Shown here: positions 24,398 to 35,591 of the stretch, in pieces | Layout of the letters: every line of letters begins with the position of its first letter | Position numbering within the stretch: the stretch's first letter is position 1 | Source: Diphasiastrum complanatum | Lineage: Eukaryota > Streptophyta > Lycopodiopsida > Lycopodiales > Lycopodiaceae | NCBI GenBank assembly: GCA_029204225.1 | Contig: CM055107.1 | Span: forward strand, 13,447,382 to 13,511,381 | Length of the DNA: 64,000 nucleotides | Direction of reading: 5' to 3' | The notes under the pieces: model-generated | Databases searched by the model: none | What the model saw: the letters and a program-made list of their open reading frames with translations, nothing else | Told to the model about the DNA's origin: nothing | Made by a program: the position numbers and the translations under genes

Positions 24398-24902
24398 TGT
24401 TGGGAAAGAGGACTGTGAGAAACAAAAATAGCTCAAAAAGAAACGAACACGAAAAGAAGCAAACTCGCAACTCGAAAAAGAAACGAACTCGAACGAAGAG
24501 TGTTCGTGCGCAGCAGAATGAGCTATCTCACTCTTTTCTTAAGCATGACTATGCCTATCAGACACGAACAGAACGTTAGTGATAGAAATCACGTTCGATC
24601 TGATTACGTAGCCAAACATTAAGCAACAAAACATCAGAAAGACAATTTGTCGCGAACAATTAGAATAATAATAATTCGCGAAAAGCAAACTACTAGATTA
24701 AGCAATAATAGAGTCAAACAGAATGTAGAAAAGCATAGTAGTATTGACACAAATCTGAACGCAGAACAAATAGAGCTGTAATCAGACTAAGTACAGCAAA
24801 ATATACAGGTCAATAATGCTGGTGAGCACAAGACAATAGTGGACAAAACCGTGTGCTTCACAAAGCTAATTCAATCTGTAAAAGGAATAAACCTATTACT
24901 GT
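24398..24902 (-). mobile_element. Copia A 3' LTR, right part, inverted
   Basis: On the minus strand this runs ACAGTAATAGGTTTATTCC to TTTCCCAACA and matches 17160-17622 closely. It completes the LTR begun at 20238-20858. On its left in minus orientation is the Copia B 3' LTR, and on its right Gypsy gag rather than a primer-binding site, as expected of a 3' LTR. Confidence 0.85.
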
Positions 24903-25857
24903 TGTAGAAAAAATAGTAATTATTCTTCCATAGAGAACATGATGAAAGTTTGAATAAATCAAACTAATATCAGTGTCTTCAATCGGGTCTGTATCTGATC
25001 TATTTACTAATAGAACAGTATTAGCTATGATTGAATATGCATGCAAAAATCATATGCAGAAGTAAGAGACAACTTAAGACAATTTTAGACAATAAGAAAC
25101 TATTGATCAAAAAAGAATTTTTATAACTCTGAATCTGAATCATCAATATACATCTCTTGTTGTCTTATCTCGTTGTTGTGTCTCTGATTGAGTTAGTTAC
25201 AATGAGTAGTGCATATGTATTTATATTGCTACAGGACAGGTCTTTTGGCCTTTTATTTACAGTCCTTTTGGCCTTTCAATGTTGTAACATTAGATATCTA
25301 TCCGTTTACAACGATTGGTATTCAAATAGATGCTCTGTTTCTAGGGTCAAATAAATTATGTTCACGAATTATTCGCCATAGTCCATCTCTTTGTCTCAGC
25401 TTTGTGTTTCGCAAATTGTTCGTGACACTTGTCTTTTCGCGACATTTTCGTCTTTCGCGAATTGTTCACGACAGATGACATGAGCTTGAGGAAGCATCCG
25501 AATATTTTGCGAACTACTCGTGACAGTTTCTCGACAGGTGAGCTTGAAGAACAGTCCATAAGATTTCGTGAATTGTTCACGACAATTTTGCGACATCTGA
25601 GGTTTGAACAAGAAACAGAATATTTCATGACAATATTTTGTTCGCGAATCTTTTGAGCTTCAACAAGAAAGCCACGAGCTTCTACATGAAACTGTTTTGC
25701 GAATCTTTCGAGTTGATTGCAAGCTAAATTTCGCGAATCCTTCGAGTTGTTCACGAATAGAAATATTTCAAGTTCGTGTTCATTTCTTTCTCATCCTTTG
25801 TCAAGTAAACTGCGCGCTTTGTTAGTAGAATCAAGATCTGTCTGATCAGTTGTTCTA
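24903..25857 (-). mobile_element. Copia B 3' LTR
   Basis: On the minus strand the 955 bases run TGTAGAACAACTG to ATTTTTTCTACA, preceded by a purine-rich GAGAGGGCG tract. Terminal repeats TGTAGAA and TTCTACA agree. The first 290 plus-strand bases match 20859-21151. Confidence 0.85.
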
Positions 25858-27910
25858 CAACGCCCTCTCAAAGTGGGCAGTTGGATTAACCCCAATCTTC
25901 TTCGCTGCTTCTCGAACAAAGCTCTATTGAGTGGCTTCGTAAAGATATCAGTTGTCATTTCCTCTTTGGGTATGTAGATGTATATTCTTCTCGACTAAGT
26001 CTCGAATCACATGATATTTGTTAGCTATGTGCTTCATTTTTGAGTGAAATACAAGATCTTTTGTAAGATAGATTGTTGAAGTGTTATCCATTAATAAGAC
26101 ATAAGGTTCAGAAATAGATTCATCAAATCCTTCCAACATCTGTTTGATCCAGATCAGCTCGTTTGCCATCTTGGCTGCTGCTACATATTTCGCTTCACAG
26201 GAAGATTGAGCTACTATTGTTTGTTTCTTGCTTATCCAGAGTATGGTTGCACCAGATGCTAGAGTACAATCTCCTAAAATACTTTTGCTATCATCCTTCA
26301 TGAATGCCCAGCTTGCGTCACTGTAAGATTCGATGTGAAATCCAGCTTCATTCGAATAACACAGTCCATAGTCTTTCATTTCCTAGAGATACTGTAGTAC
26401 TCTCTTTGCCAAGTTCCAATGCAATGATCCTGGGTTCTGATTATATTGGCTCAGTCTGTATACTGCAAACGCTATATCAGATTTGTGTTGTTTGCTACAT
26501 ATAACAATGATCCAATCAACCTAGAATAGGGTATTTTGGCCATTCGTTCCTCTTCCTTGAGAGTCTGCGGACAATCTGCCTTGTTCAATTTTGTTCCAGG
26601 TATCATGAGAGTATGCACACCTTTGCATTCGAGCATGTTGAAGTCTTCAAAGATCTTTTGAGTGTACTTTTGTTGGTGAAGATACAACATACCACCTTCA
26701 AATCTCTCATGATCTGTAAGCCTAGATAGATTTTAGCTTCTCCTAGGTCAGCGATCTCAAATATTTCAGGAATGTCTCTTTTGACATCTGAAATTAACTT
26801 ATCTCTTCTTGAGAAGATAAGTGTGTCATCAACATAAACAGCTAGAATGATTATTCCATTTTGGACATGCTTGATATAGACATTTGACTCAGCAAATAGA
26901 GGTTTGAAGCTTAAGGAACGTAGTGCTTTGGCCTTCTATACCATTGTCTGGCTGCTTTTTTCAGACCATAAATGCTTTTATTCATCATATCCGTAATCTG
27001 GATATTCTTGGCTTAAAAAAAACCAAGTGGTTGGTCCATGAATAAGTCTCCCTCCAATTCTGCGTAAAAAAAAATTTCTTCCATCCACAATATGGATTTT
27101 CAGATCATAAGCCACTGCATACGCGAATAACAAGCAAATTGATGTATGTTTGACTACCGGTGAGAAAGTATTAGTGTAGTCGATTCCATACTTTTGTGAA
27201 AATCCTTTAGCAACTAACCTTGCCTTGTATTTGATGTTTTCTCCATCAGGACCTGTTTTGATCTTGTGGATCCACTTGCACTTGACTGGTTTTCTGCCAT
27301 CAGGAATAGGTGCAAGTGTCCATACATTGTTCTTATACATGGATGACATTTCGTCTTCCATTGCCTGAATCCAGCGATCTTTATCTGGTCCATCAACAGC
27401 TTCCTTGAATGTTTGAGGTTCGTCAGAGAAACCACAAAATTCGATGGCTGTATTAAAAACATCATGACCATACCTTTCTGGTGGTTTTCGTTGTCTGTCA
27501 GATCTTCTCACAGGTGGTTTCAAGTTCGATTCTGCAGGTTTTGAGTTCGATTCTAATTCCAGCTTTTCTGCTGGAATTCGAACTGGCGATTCGAGTCTGT
27601 TAGGCACTCGATCTTGACCTCCCTCTGAATTAGGCAACTCTCTTTCATCTTCTGCTTGTTTTTCTTATGTTGTCGTTGGTAGCTCATAATAGTTTTTGAG
27701 AATTTCATAGTCGACTAGGTCATTGTCTGTTATGTATTTCGTCTCATCAAATTTGACATCTCAAACAACTTTTATCTTGCCAGTTTCGGGTACATAGACA
27801 CGATAATATGACAAATGTAACTCAAATCCTACCAGAAAATCTTATTCTATTTTTTCATCGAGTTTCTTTCTCAGCTTATCTGGTATGTGCATATACACTG
27901 TGCATCCAAA
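25858..27910 (-). pseudogene. Copia B pol (integrase end, reverse transcriptase, RNase H), decayed
   Basis: Minus-strand frames in order give an integrase tail (TVYMHIPDKLRKKLDEK), a linker RRSDRQRKPPERYG, reverse transcriptase with CKWIHKIKTGPDGE, ARLVAKGFSQKYGIDYT and TFSPVVKHTS, a broken palm region, MIPGTKLN-type thumb motifs, and RNase H with YSDASWAF, ILWISKKQTIVAQSSCEAKY and KHIANKYHVIRDLVE. Several frameshifts and stops. The catalytic YVDD stretch is frameshifted. The left part is missing beyond 27910, where a Copia D LTR begins. This is the inverted other half of the element at 20859-22350. Confidence 0.85.
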
Positions 27911-28601
27911 TGTTCAAACTGTAAAAATTATAGCAAATAAGGATCCTAAAACACTTGAAATGATGAGGGAAACAATAGATTATGATTTCATAAGATTAGC
28001 ACAAGTTGAACCATCAAAATCCATCAAAAATCTATGCTTGAACCTCACTAAATGGCCCAAATCCTTGAAGAAGGCTTCACACGTGTGAAAGTACGGCCTC
28101 CCACAGTCTGAGTACTGTACACCAGACCTACATTCAATCCTATAATCATTAGTAATCACAAGTACTCAAACAATTATGAACATAGAGAGCAATTGCACCA
28201 TTATGAGAGAAAAAACATGAAATTGCTTGATTGATTTTGGTGAGATATCATCACCTATATATACATGATCCATCACGGTTTTGGGCAGGTATGAGTAGCC
28301 CTAAACCTATCCCTAATGCTAATTTTGGTGGATCTTTCATCCCTACCAAGTTAGGGTTGGAATCTTGGAGATCCCTCAACAATGCAAAAATTACCAAAAA
28401 TAGCTCCTATTTTTTCTCCCTTGTATCTAAGCATAATTTGGACTCATTCCAAAGGTTCTAACACTTAGGTCTACTTGAGAACATCCTTATGAATGGAATC
28501 CTATGCTATTTGGCACGTGTGACAAGCCACATCATGACCATCTAACTATTTACAAGTCATATGACCAAAACTAGTCAAGCTAGAATTGTGAATTTTTAAC
28601 A
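27911..28601 (-). mobile_element. Copia D 3' LTR
   Basis: The right edge is set by TTTTTAACA followed by CTCCTCCTCACT, which on the minus strand is a polypurine tract (28602-28613) then TGTTAAAAATTC. The left edge is inferred from TGTT at 27911, exactly where the Copia B integrase frame is lost, giving 691 bases, close to the E LTR length. It contains a 14-base palindrome TTCACACGTGTGAA at 28076-28089 and another CACGTG at about 28515. The left edge is less certain than the right. Confidence 0.65.
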
Positions 28602-28615
28602 CTCCTCCTCACTAT

Positions 28616-31081
28616 CTAGCTTGGTTCAATCATTGCTTTACTAATCACTCCAAGTGATGATCTGAACTTCATAAAAGATGTCTTTTGAAGTGGTTTAGTA
28701 AGTAGATCAGCTACACATTCATTGCTTGGAACATGCTCCAAAGCAATCTCCTTGGCTTGCACCATTTCTCTCACAAAGTGATGGCATATCTCAATGTGCT
28801 TAGATCTTGCATGGAAGATTGGGTTAGATGCAAGGTGTTGGGCTGATATATTGTCATTGTAGATGATTGGTGCCTCCTCTGAATCCATGATCTTTAGTTC
28901 CACCAATAATCTCTTGATCCAAAGTACCTCCTTTGTAGTGGTTGTCAAAGCTTTGTACTCGGCCTCGGTTGAAGATAGAGATATAGTTTCTTGCTTTTTT
29001 GAAAGCCATGGAACCACACCTTCTCCTATGAAATTTGAATAGGCACTTGTTGATTTCCTATCCCTCTTGTCCCCTGCAAAATCTGAATCACTAAATGCAT
29101 GAAGGTTAATCACATCTCCTCTATATAGAATCCCAAAATCCAATGTACCCGAGATGTATCTTAGAATCCTCTTAGCCTTTTTCCAATGGATATTCAATGG
29201 CTTTTGCATGGATTGGCTCAACCTACATACACTAAAGCTAAGATCTGGTCTAGTTATAGTGATCCACATTAAGGAACCTATAAGTTGCATAAACAAAGTG
29301 ATGTCCATGAAGGATCTTTCATCATCTTCATTTGGCACTTTTACATCTTGCTCCATTGGTGTGTCAACACTTTTGCATACTTCCATCTTAAACTTCTTCA
29401 AAAGACTTTGAGCATAGTTTACTTGACTTATAAAGATAAAATCAGACCCTCTAAGTACTTCTATGCCTAAGATGAAGTGAAGACACCCTAGATCTACCAT
29501 CTTGAACTCTAAGGATAGATCTATCTTGATTTTCTCAATACCATCAACACTATTTCCACTAATGATGATGTCATCTACATAAATGAGTAAAAGTACAATA
29601 CCAACATCATCAAACTTATTGTAAAGAGTAGGATCATATTCACTTTGAACAAAAGAAAGTGAAATAAGATAGCAATGTAGTCTTGAATTCCAAGATCTCG
29701 AGGCTTGCTTCAAGCCATAGATGCTTCTTTGGAGATGACATACTTTGTTCTCCATTCCATGCTTGATGAACCCTTGTGGCTGCTCCATATAGATATCCTC
29801 TTCCAAAAAACCATTCAAGAAAACATTAGAGACATCCATTTGACATAGAATCCATCCAAAATGTGATGCAAGTGCAATGATTAGTCTTATTGTGACCATC
29901 TTGGCCACGGGTGCAAAAGTTTCCTCATAGTCTATCCCTCTCTCTTGAGCATAACCTTTTGCAACTAATCTTGCTTTATGTTTGTTAACACTCCCATTTG
30001 CATTCAACTTAAGCTTGAAGACCCACTTGCATCCTATTACATTCCTTTGAGGTCTCTCAACAAGCAACCAAGTTTCATTCTCAATCAAGGCATCATACTC
30101 ATCTAACATAGCTTTATACCATTCTTTGGAGTTCAATGCATCTTCAACATTAGACGGTTCTTCAAAACTAGATAAAGCATAAGAAGTGGATGAGATACCC
30201 TCAACTTGCTGTCCTTTGCCTTGATATGTGAGCCTTGATGGCTCCACTTTTGCCCTTGAAGATCTCCTTGGTGTGATAGGTGGGTTTGGTGCTTGCTCCT
30301 CCATGAGCTCCTCCTCAAAACCAAGATCTTGCTCCTCGGCCATCTTCTTCTTGATTGTTGGAGCACTTGAGCCTTCTTCAAGCATATGCATATGATGTTC
30401 ATCAAAGATGACATCCCTTGAAACAACAAATTTGTTCAAGGATGGGAGATAGACTTTGTAGCCCTTGCTTGAGCTTGCATATCCAAGCATGATCCCTCTT
30501 GTGGAAGATGGATCCTCCTTGGTTCTTGTTTCCAATGGCACATGCACATAACATATACACCCAAAAACTTTCAAGTGATTAAGATTGGGTTTCTTTCCAT
30601 ACAACATCTCATAAGGAGTTTTGCCTTCAATTGCTTTGCAAGACACCCTATTCATCAAGTAGTTTGCACATACAAGAGACTCACCCCAAAAGGATTTGGG
30701 CAAACAAGCATCTAATCTTAAAGCCTTAGAACATTCACATAATGTTCTATTCCTTCTTTCAGCAACTCCATTTTGTTGAGGAGTGTAAGGACAAGAAGTC
30801 TCTTTCTTGATCCCTTCCTCCTCACAAAAGGCCTTGAACTCATTGGAGATGAATTCTCCACCATTGTCACTTCTAAGAATCTTGATGCTATGATTATGAT
30901 GCTTTTCCACAAACAACTTGAACTTTACAAAAGTATCAAATACTTGAGACTTGAAGGAAAGTAAGAACACCCAACAATATCTTGAGTAGTCATCAATGAA
31001 GGTTAAAAACATGGATGAACCTCCATTAGATTTGGTGCTAGCAATGTGCACATCCGAGTGTATGAGCTCAAGAGGATGAGA
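28616..31081 (-). CDS. Copia D polyprotein, integrase-reverse transcriptase-RNase H part
   Basis: About 820 codons continuing in the same frame as the gag-protease part after one TAA at 31082-31084. Order: integrase core with HSDVHIAS, FIDDYSRYCWVF, LRSDNGGEF and NGVAERRN (the D, D and E positions kept); linker with TPRRSSRAKVEPSR; reverse transcriptase with CKWVFKLKLNANGSVNKHKA, FAPVAKMVTIRL, MDVSNVFLNGFLEEDIYMEQ and the catalytic LLIYVDDIIISG; RNase H with FSDSDFAGDKRDRKSTSAY, SLSSTEAEYKAL and SKHIEICHHFVREMV. It catalyses integration and reverse transcription of the element. Frame intact to the stop at 28616, so it decayed little. Confidence 0.9.
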   Translation of the reverse strand, partial: SHPLELIHSDVHIASTKSNGGSSMFLTFIDDYSRYCWVFLLSFKSQVFDTFVKFKLFVEKHHNHSIKILRSDNGGEFISNEFKAFCEEEGIKKETSCPYTPQQNGVAERRNRTLCECSKALRLDACLPKSFWGESLVCANYLMNRVSCKAIEGKTPYEMLYGKKPNLNHLKVFGCICYVHVPLETRTKEDPSSTRGIMLGYASSSKGYKVYLPSLNKFVVSRDVIFDEHHMHMLEEGSSAPTIKKKMAEEQDLGFEEELMEEQAPNPPITPRRSSRAKVEPSRLTYQGKGQQVEGISSTSYALSSFEEPSNVEDALNSKEWYKAMLDEYDALIENETWLLVERPQRNVIGCKWVFKLKLNANGSVNKHKARLVAKGYAQERGIDYEETFAPVAKMVTIRLIIALASHFGWILCQMDVSNVFLNGFLEEDIYMEQPQGFIKHGMENKVCHLQRSIYGLKQASRSWNSRLHCYLISLSFVQSEYDPTLYNKFDDVGIVLLLIYVDDIIISGNSVDGIEKIKIDLSLEFKMVDLGCLHFILGIEVLRGSDFIFISQVNYAQSLLKKFKMEVCKSVDTPMEQDVKVPNEDDERSFMDITLFMQLIGSLMWITITRPDLSFSVCRLSQSMQKPLNIHWKKAKRILRYISGTLDFGILYRGDVINLHAFSDSDFAGDKRDRKSTSAYSNFIGEGVVPWLSKKQETISLSSTEAEYKALTTTTKEVLWIKRLLVELKIMDSEEAPIIYNDNISAQHLASNPIFHARSKHIEICHHFVREMVQAKEIALEHVPSNECVADLLTKPLQKTSFMKFRSSLGVISKAMIEPS

Positions 31082-32584
31082 TTACTTTGTGATGGAGTTA
31101 GGAAACACCTTCTTATGTGCCTTGGATAAGGCACAAGCTTCACAAACCTTGTCTTCCTTCCCAATAGACCTTGGTAGGCCTAAAGCATACTCATCCTTGA
31201 TCATAGCCTCCATGGAACCCGAGTTGACATGTCCAAGTCTTTTGTGCCATAAAGTAAAAGTAGATATCTTGCTCTTCTCGGCCAACATGACAACATTAGT
31301 ATCCACAAATGCATCCAACTTATAAAGTTTGCCAAGTCTAGTGCCCTTAGCCACTATCTTACCCTTCTTCTTGATGAAACATTCATTTGAAGCAAAGTCA
31401 ACATTGAAACCATTGTCTACCATTTGGCCAACACTTAGTAGATTCTTTGTTATTGTAGGAATGTACAAAACACCTTCTATGTTGATCTTTTTGGAAGATC
31501 CTAAGCAAAGGGGAATTCTACCAACTCCTTCAATCTTACAAGCTTCATCATTTGCTGTATAGATAGACTTTATAGGTCCATCATAAGATAAGAGAGAAGA
31601 GAAAAACTCCCTTTTACTAGTCATGTGTGAACTAGCACCCGAGTCAATCCACCAAGGATCTTCTCCTTTGAAGCTTGTTGAAGAAAATATGGACATCATG
31701 AGAGAGTCCTCATGTGAACTCTCCTCCTCCTCCTCTTTGCTCATGTTGGCTTGGCTTTGATCTTGCTTCCTCTTGAAGCATTCTGAGGCATAATGCCCCA
31801 TCTTGCTACAATAGTAGCACTTCACCTTTGATTTGTCCTTCTTGACTTTGGTGGTTGATGGAGATGCCTTTGAGGGTCCTTCTTGATCCTCAAGCTTTGT
31901 AGACTTCTTGAATGTTGATACTTTGCCTTTGGACTTGCCTTTGCCTTTGGTGAAGAGAGCTTTGTCATCTCCACCTTGGATGGAAAGCCTATCCATCCTC
32001 TCTTGCATTTGGCTCCTTCTTGATTCCTCGGCCATGAGTGTGCCTTGGAGTTCTTCAAGTATGGGTAGCTTACCCATAATTGCATATCCCTGAACAAAAT
32101 TGTCAAATTCAAAGCTTAGTCCATTCAATATGAGTTGAACAAGCTCTTCATCCTTGATAGGATCACCTATAAAGGCTAGCTCTTTGTTCAATTCCTTTAC
32201 TCTTAGGACAAAAGTATGTGCACTCTCTCCTTTCTTTTGATAGCTTCTATAGATTTGATTATTCAAAGCTAACATTCTAGTTTGGTTCTTGGATTCATAG
32301 ACCTTTTGCAAAGTCTCCCAAGCATCTTGAGCTGAAGTGCAATCTCCTACCTCTCTTAAGAGTTCATTTGCAACATTCATTTTTATGCAATGTAGTGCAA
32401 CATTGCACCTCTTGATGTATTTGGCTTTTTCTTGAGGATGAATAGGTTCACCCTCCTTACCATTTACAATTTCCATCAGATCTTGCATGATCATGATAGA
32501 TTCCATTCTAACTTTCCATATGGAATAGTTAGTTTTGTTGAGCCTTTCATTAGTATCCAAAAGATATGCATTTATAGATGCCAT
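31082..32584 (-). CDS. Copia D gag-protease part
   Basis: ATG at 32584 (MASINAYLLDTNERLN). 500 codons: Gag of the UBN2/DUF4219 type with NYSIWKVRMESIM, knuckle CYYCSKMGHYASEC at residues 256-269, protease WWIDSGASSHM with DSG at 314-316, and the start of integrase with LWHKRLGHVNSG and CEACALSKAHKKVF. A single TAA ends it a few codons before the first catalytic Asp of integrase, and the frame then continues without a shift. It could be a nonsense mutation or, less likely, a read-through point. Confidence 0.9.
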   Translation of the reverse strand: MASINAYLLDTNERLNKTNYSIWKVRMESIMIMQDLMEIVNGKEGEPIHPQEKAKYIKRCNVALHCIKMNVANELLREVGDCTSAQDAWETLQKVYESKNQTRMLALNNQIYRSYQKKGESAHTFVLRVKELNKELAFIGDPIKDEELVQLILNGLSFEFDNFVQGYAIMGKLPILEELQGTLMAEESRRSQMQERMDRLSIQGGDDKALFTKGKGKSKGKVSTFKKSTKLEDQEGPSKASPSTTKVKKDKSKVKCYYCSKMGHYASECFKRKQDQSQANMSKEEEEESSHEDSLMMSIFSSTSFKGEDPWWIDSGASSHMTSKREFFSSLLSYDGPIKSIYTANDEACKIEGVGRIPLCLGSSKKINIEGVLYIPTITKNLLSVGQMVDNGFNVDFASNECFIKKKGKIVAKGTRLGKLYKLDAFVDTNVVMLAEKSKISTFTLWHKRLGHVNSGSMEAMIKDEYALGLPRSIGKEDKVCEACALSKAHKKVFPNSITK

Positions 32585-34130
32585 CTAGTCTCCTAATCAA
32601 GGACTTGACACAAATGAAGGTTACTTCTATTGATTTGATTGAAGGTCTATCTTATCCCACTTCTTAGGGACCTGAAAAGATCAGTAATAGACTTCCTATA
32701 AAGATCTAAGAATGATCTCTAACAAAATCAAATCATAGAATACCAGAAACAATGCACTTGCTTGATTGAAGTAGACAATACTAGTAGAATTGCCCCTCAG
32801 AACATTAAAGCTTCCAAATGATCTGATCAAGAGTGAATTTCAGAAACCTAATATACTTCCAAAATCACTTGAGTGATAGTCGTGAATTTTTTTTAGAAGC
32901 TTGCATGTCTCTCCTTGAATTTGATTCTCTAGAATGAGTTTATTTTCATTCAAAAAATTTTTTGTGATTTTTTGAATAACCCTAATTTTTTTTTTTGCAT
33001 CAACAACTACTTAAGTTAGTATCAATTTAAGCACAATATATAAAATGTACATCCATGAGAAGGTCAAGCCAAATTTGAAGCACCAAAATACAGGTAGGCT
33101 TCAAGCTTTTGTTAGAGTTGACAAAATAGCAACTGGCATGTCCAACTCGGTTTCTGTTGAAGATGCTCACTCGGTTCCCACTAAAGATGCTCCACTATTC
33201 TCTTACAAATTGATACAAACGATATTGTACGAAAAAAACTTATTCAAGTAGTGAATTATTGACAAAGATTTACAGTTTGCATATGAATGTACCAATGGCA
33301 TTTTCATAAAGAGGTGCAACGTCCCACGATTATTATAATTTGGTTGAAGTCTTCGACGGGCATGTTTCCCTTAATGGTATAAATCTCCAAATCTCTAGGT
33401 GAGGAAAGGAAATACCTGCCACCATGCTTCAATGTCACGACAAATTGAGAATATGCTCACTAGCTTAGATTAGATAGATTATTGCATGTTGACTATGGTC
33501 CAATCCAAGTTAGGGTGGACTATCACTAGCAAAATGTCTATTCCACCCCTCATTTTTGAAAAGCACAATGGAGTTTCAAGCTTGACATAGTGAGATGTTT
33601 CCTAATTTTGTTGTGTTTACATTGCCAACCGTTGCAACTTATCCAAGAGGCATCTTTGAATGTTTGGTTAACATCCGAGTGGTCATGTGCAAAATATCTT
33701 GTCCCTGGAAGCCCCATCAACCACCAACAATGTTTTTAGCTCCCTTGGGGAGAATGCACGGGACTTGTCCACTCTATCTCTCGAAGCACCTCTTGTTGTA
33801 GTAGAAAGCCTCCTTTCTCCTTTCTTGTTTTTTCCTTTGTGATTGGGGGCCTGCTTACCCAATGTAACCAAGCTAAAAACAATTGATGATGTTAGGAGGA
33901 AAATGGTGCACTCTCTTGGCGCCGACGTCAGCAATCGAAAGGCTAAATTCATGTTGCCTAGAAAAATTTGAAAAAGAAAACAAATTTTTGGTATGATGTG
34001 GAATTGACACAGAAGCGCCTCGTCTTGGCCGGTTCCACATTAAGTAACATGATGGAAGATGGATAAAAGAAAGGGAAAATTTCTACCCCAAGGCATTGTC
34101 TATACTTTATATGATTTTATTGCTATTTTA
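32585..34130. other. Copia D leader remnant and intergenic DNA
   Basis: The first 300-400 bases are probably the untranslated leader of Copia D, but no primer-binding site or 5' LTR was found, so the element seems truncated on this side, perhaps near 32900-33000 where T- and A-rich runs occur. No recognised gene follows up to 34130. Confidence 0.4.
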
Positions 34131-34323
34131 TAAGTGCCCCTCCCACTCCCTGCCATTCGCCGTCATCGTCGTCGTCGTGCAATTTTGTGGGCTCCGCCTG
34201 CCTCCGTTAGGCCGTTAAAGGAATATTCCGTCAGTAGGGCGAGCCTTTCCGTCAGAGGGGAGCGCCTTGGCTGCGATAGCAAGCAAGGCCGTCTCTCCAG
34301 CGCAGCTGAAGCCACGTCACTTT

Positions 34324-34520
34324 TTAGGGTTCTCGACCAGGAGCCGGTCTTTGTAGTCCCGGAACCCTAAGGCGTAGTTAGGGTTTATGAGCTGATAGAA
34401 CAAGGTTAGGTAGGGTTTATGAACTCAAATATTTAACAGGAACCCTAAGCAAGGCTAGGGTTTATAAGCTCCAATATTAAACAAGAACCCTAGCCCTAAG
34501 GCTAGGTTAGGGTTTATGAG
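34324..34520. repeat. Telo-box-rich degenerate repeat upstream of the C2H2 gene
   Basis: TTAGGGTTTATGAGCT or close variants (TAGGGTTTATGAACTC, CTAGGGTTTATAAGCTC) recur at about 34376, 34413, 34457 and 34505, interleaved with the inverse form GGAACCCTAAG at 34362, 34440 and 34486. The core AAACCCTAA is the plant telo-box, often found near transcription starts. The spacing of 40-60 bases suggests an old tandem array. Confidence 0.7.
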
Positions 34521-35591
34521 CTTCTCAGAAAACCTAAATATGAGAAATGTAGCGATCCTCTCTGTGAGAGAAGAGAGAGAGGGGGAGAGGGTGAGGGGGG
34601 AGCCCACCTTGCATCTGCCTGTGTTTTACGTGCTTTTTTTCTTCTTTTTCTTGTTACAGTAGAGCTAGATAGTGGTAGCGGGTGGTGGTGCTGCTTCTTC
34701 GCCGGTTGATGTGCTGCGGAGACGATAACCCACCTCCAGCCCGTGATCGTGAGTGCTGTGAATAAGATCTGAATCCAAGTTCCAGTAGTGTTGTGATGCT
34801 GGCCGTTCCTCTTCTTGTTGAGAGGATGGGATGTTGCTGGCGACAGATGATGATGGCTGGCAGAATTGGCTGGTTGATTGAGCTGAGGTAATTGCATGGA
34901 TTAGTTCCCACTGGGCCGGGCTGCAATTTCTCTTTGCTCTTCTATTTGGCCTTTTGCGGATCATGCTGCGTGAAGGATTAGGATTGAGAAGACTTTGCTT
35001 GTAAGGATGAGCTTGCGTCTTATCTGTTGGAGCTGGAGTCTGGAGTGCTCTACTTTGAACCGAAATGTTCCGGATCTAAGTTAGGCTAATACCTGTGAAT
35101 TACTCAAAGCTCAGGTATCTATGTAGGTGATTGCGTTAATGTAAGCGAGGAATTAGCAGCCGGCGATGTTCTATTTTGTTAATTAGCTGCCTACGTCTAT
35201 CTTGACAGAGAATTATCTATTGTGGTAACACCCTCCCGCTTTTTCTGAGCTTCAAGATGTTTGCTCCTACAGGATGAATCCTTTCAAAATGTGAAAGATA
35301 GGGCGACTACAAGCTCAAGTTGTAATATACTTATTATTATACTATGCTGCAGAAGTTAGAACTGTATTTGACGCAAGGCTACTATATTGTTCTCAGCTTT
35401 AGTTTGTACTTCAAGATCAGGTCTAGATTGATAATAGGAGGAGGAGGTCAAGTTATATGTAGATCACTTGCGCAGCTATCGATTGACAGAAGGCGAATAA
35501 ATAGATGTAGCTGTTCATTTGTTGATAGAAGATGCAGTTCGTGAAAGTATGCTATATTTAGGTGAATCATATGTGAATTAAGCTTCTTCTG
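34521..35591 (+). promoter_or_regulatory. Probable promoter / 5' untranslated region of the C2H2 gene
   Basis: A GA-rich tract (34556-34600) and a GC-richer stretch to about 34990 precede AT-rich sequence up to the ATG at 35592. The layout fits a 5' UTR, possibly with an intron, but no TATA box or splice pair can be fixed by eye. Open frames on the minus strand here are a by-product of the base composition. Confidence 0.35.

Noticed and set aside
32585-33250. Copia D 5' LTR
   Set aside because: No TGGTATCAGAGC-type primer site and no match to the 3' LTR at 27911-28601 could be found here.
34514-34964. Overlapping minus-strand frames of 90-127 codons in the GC-rich patch before the C2H2 gene
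   Set aside because: Three frames are open at once, as expected from low stop-codon density, and none shows a known motif. The stretch fits a 5' untranslated region better.
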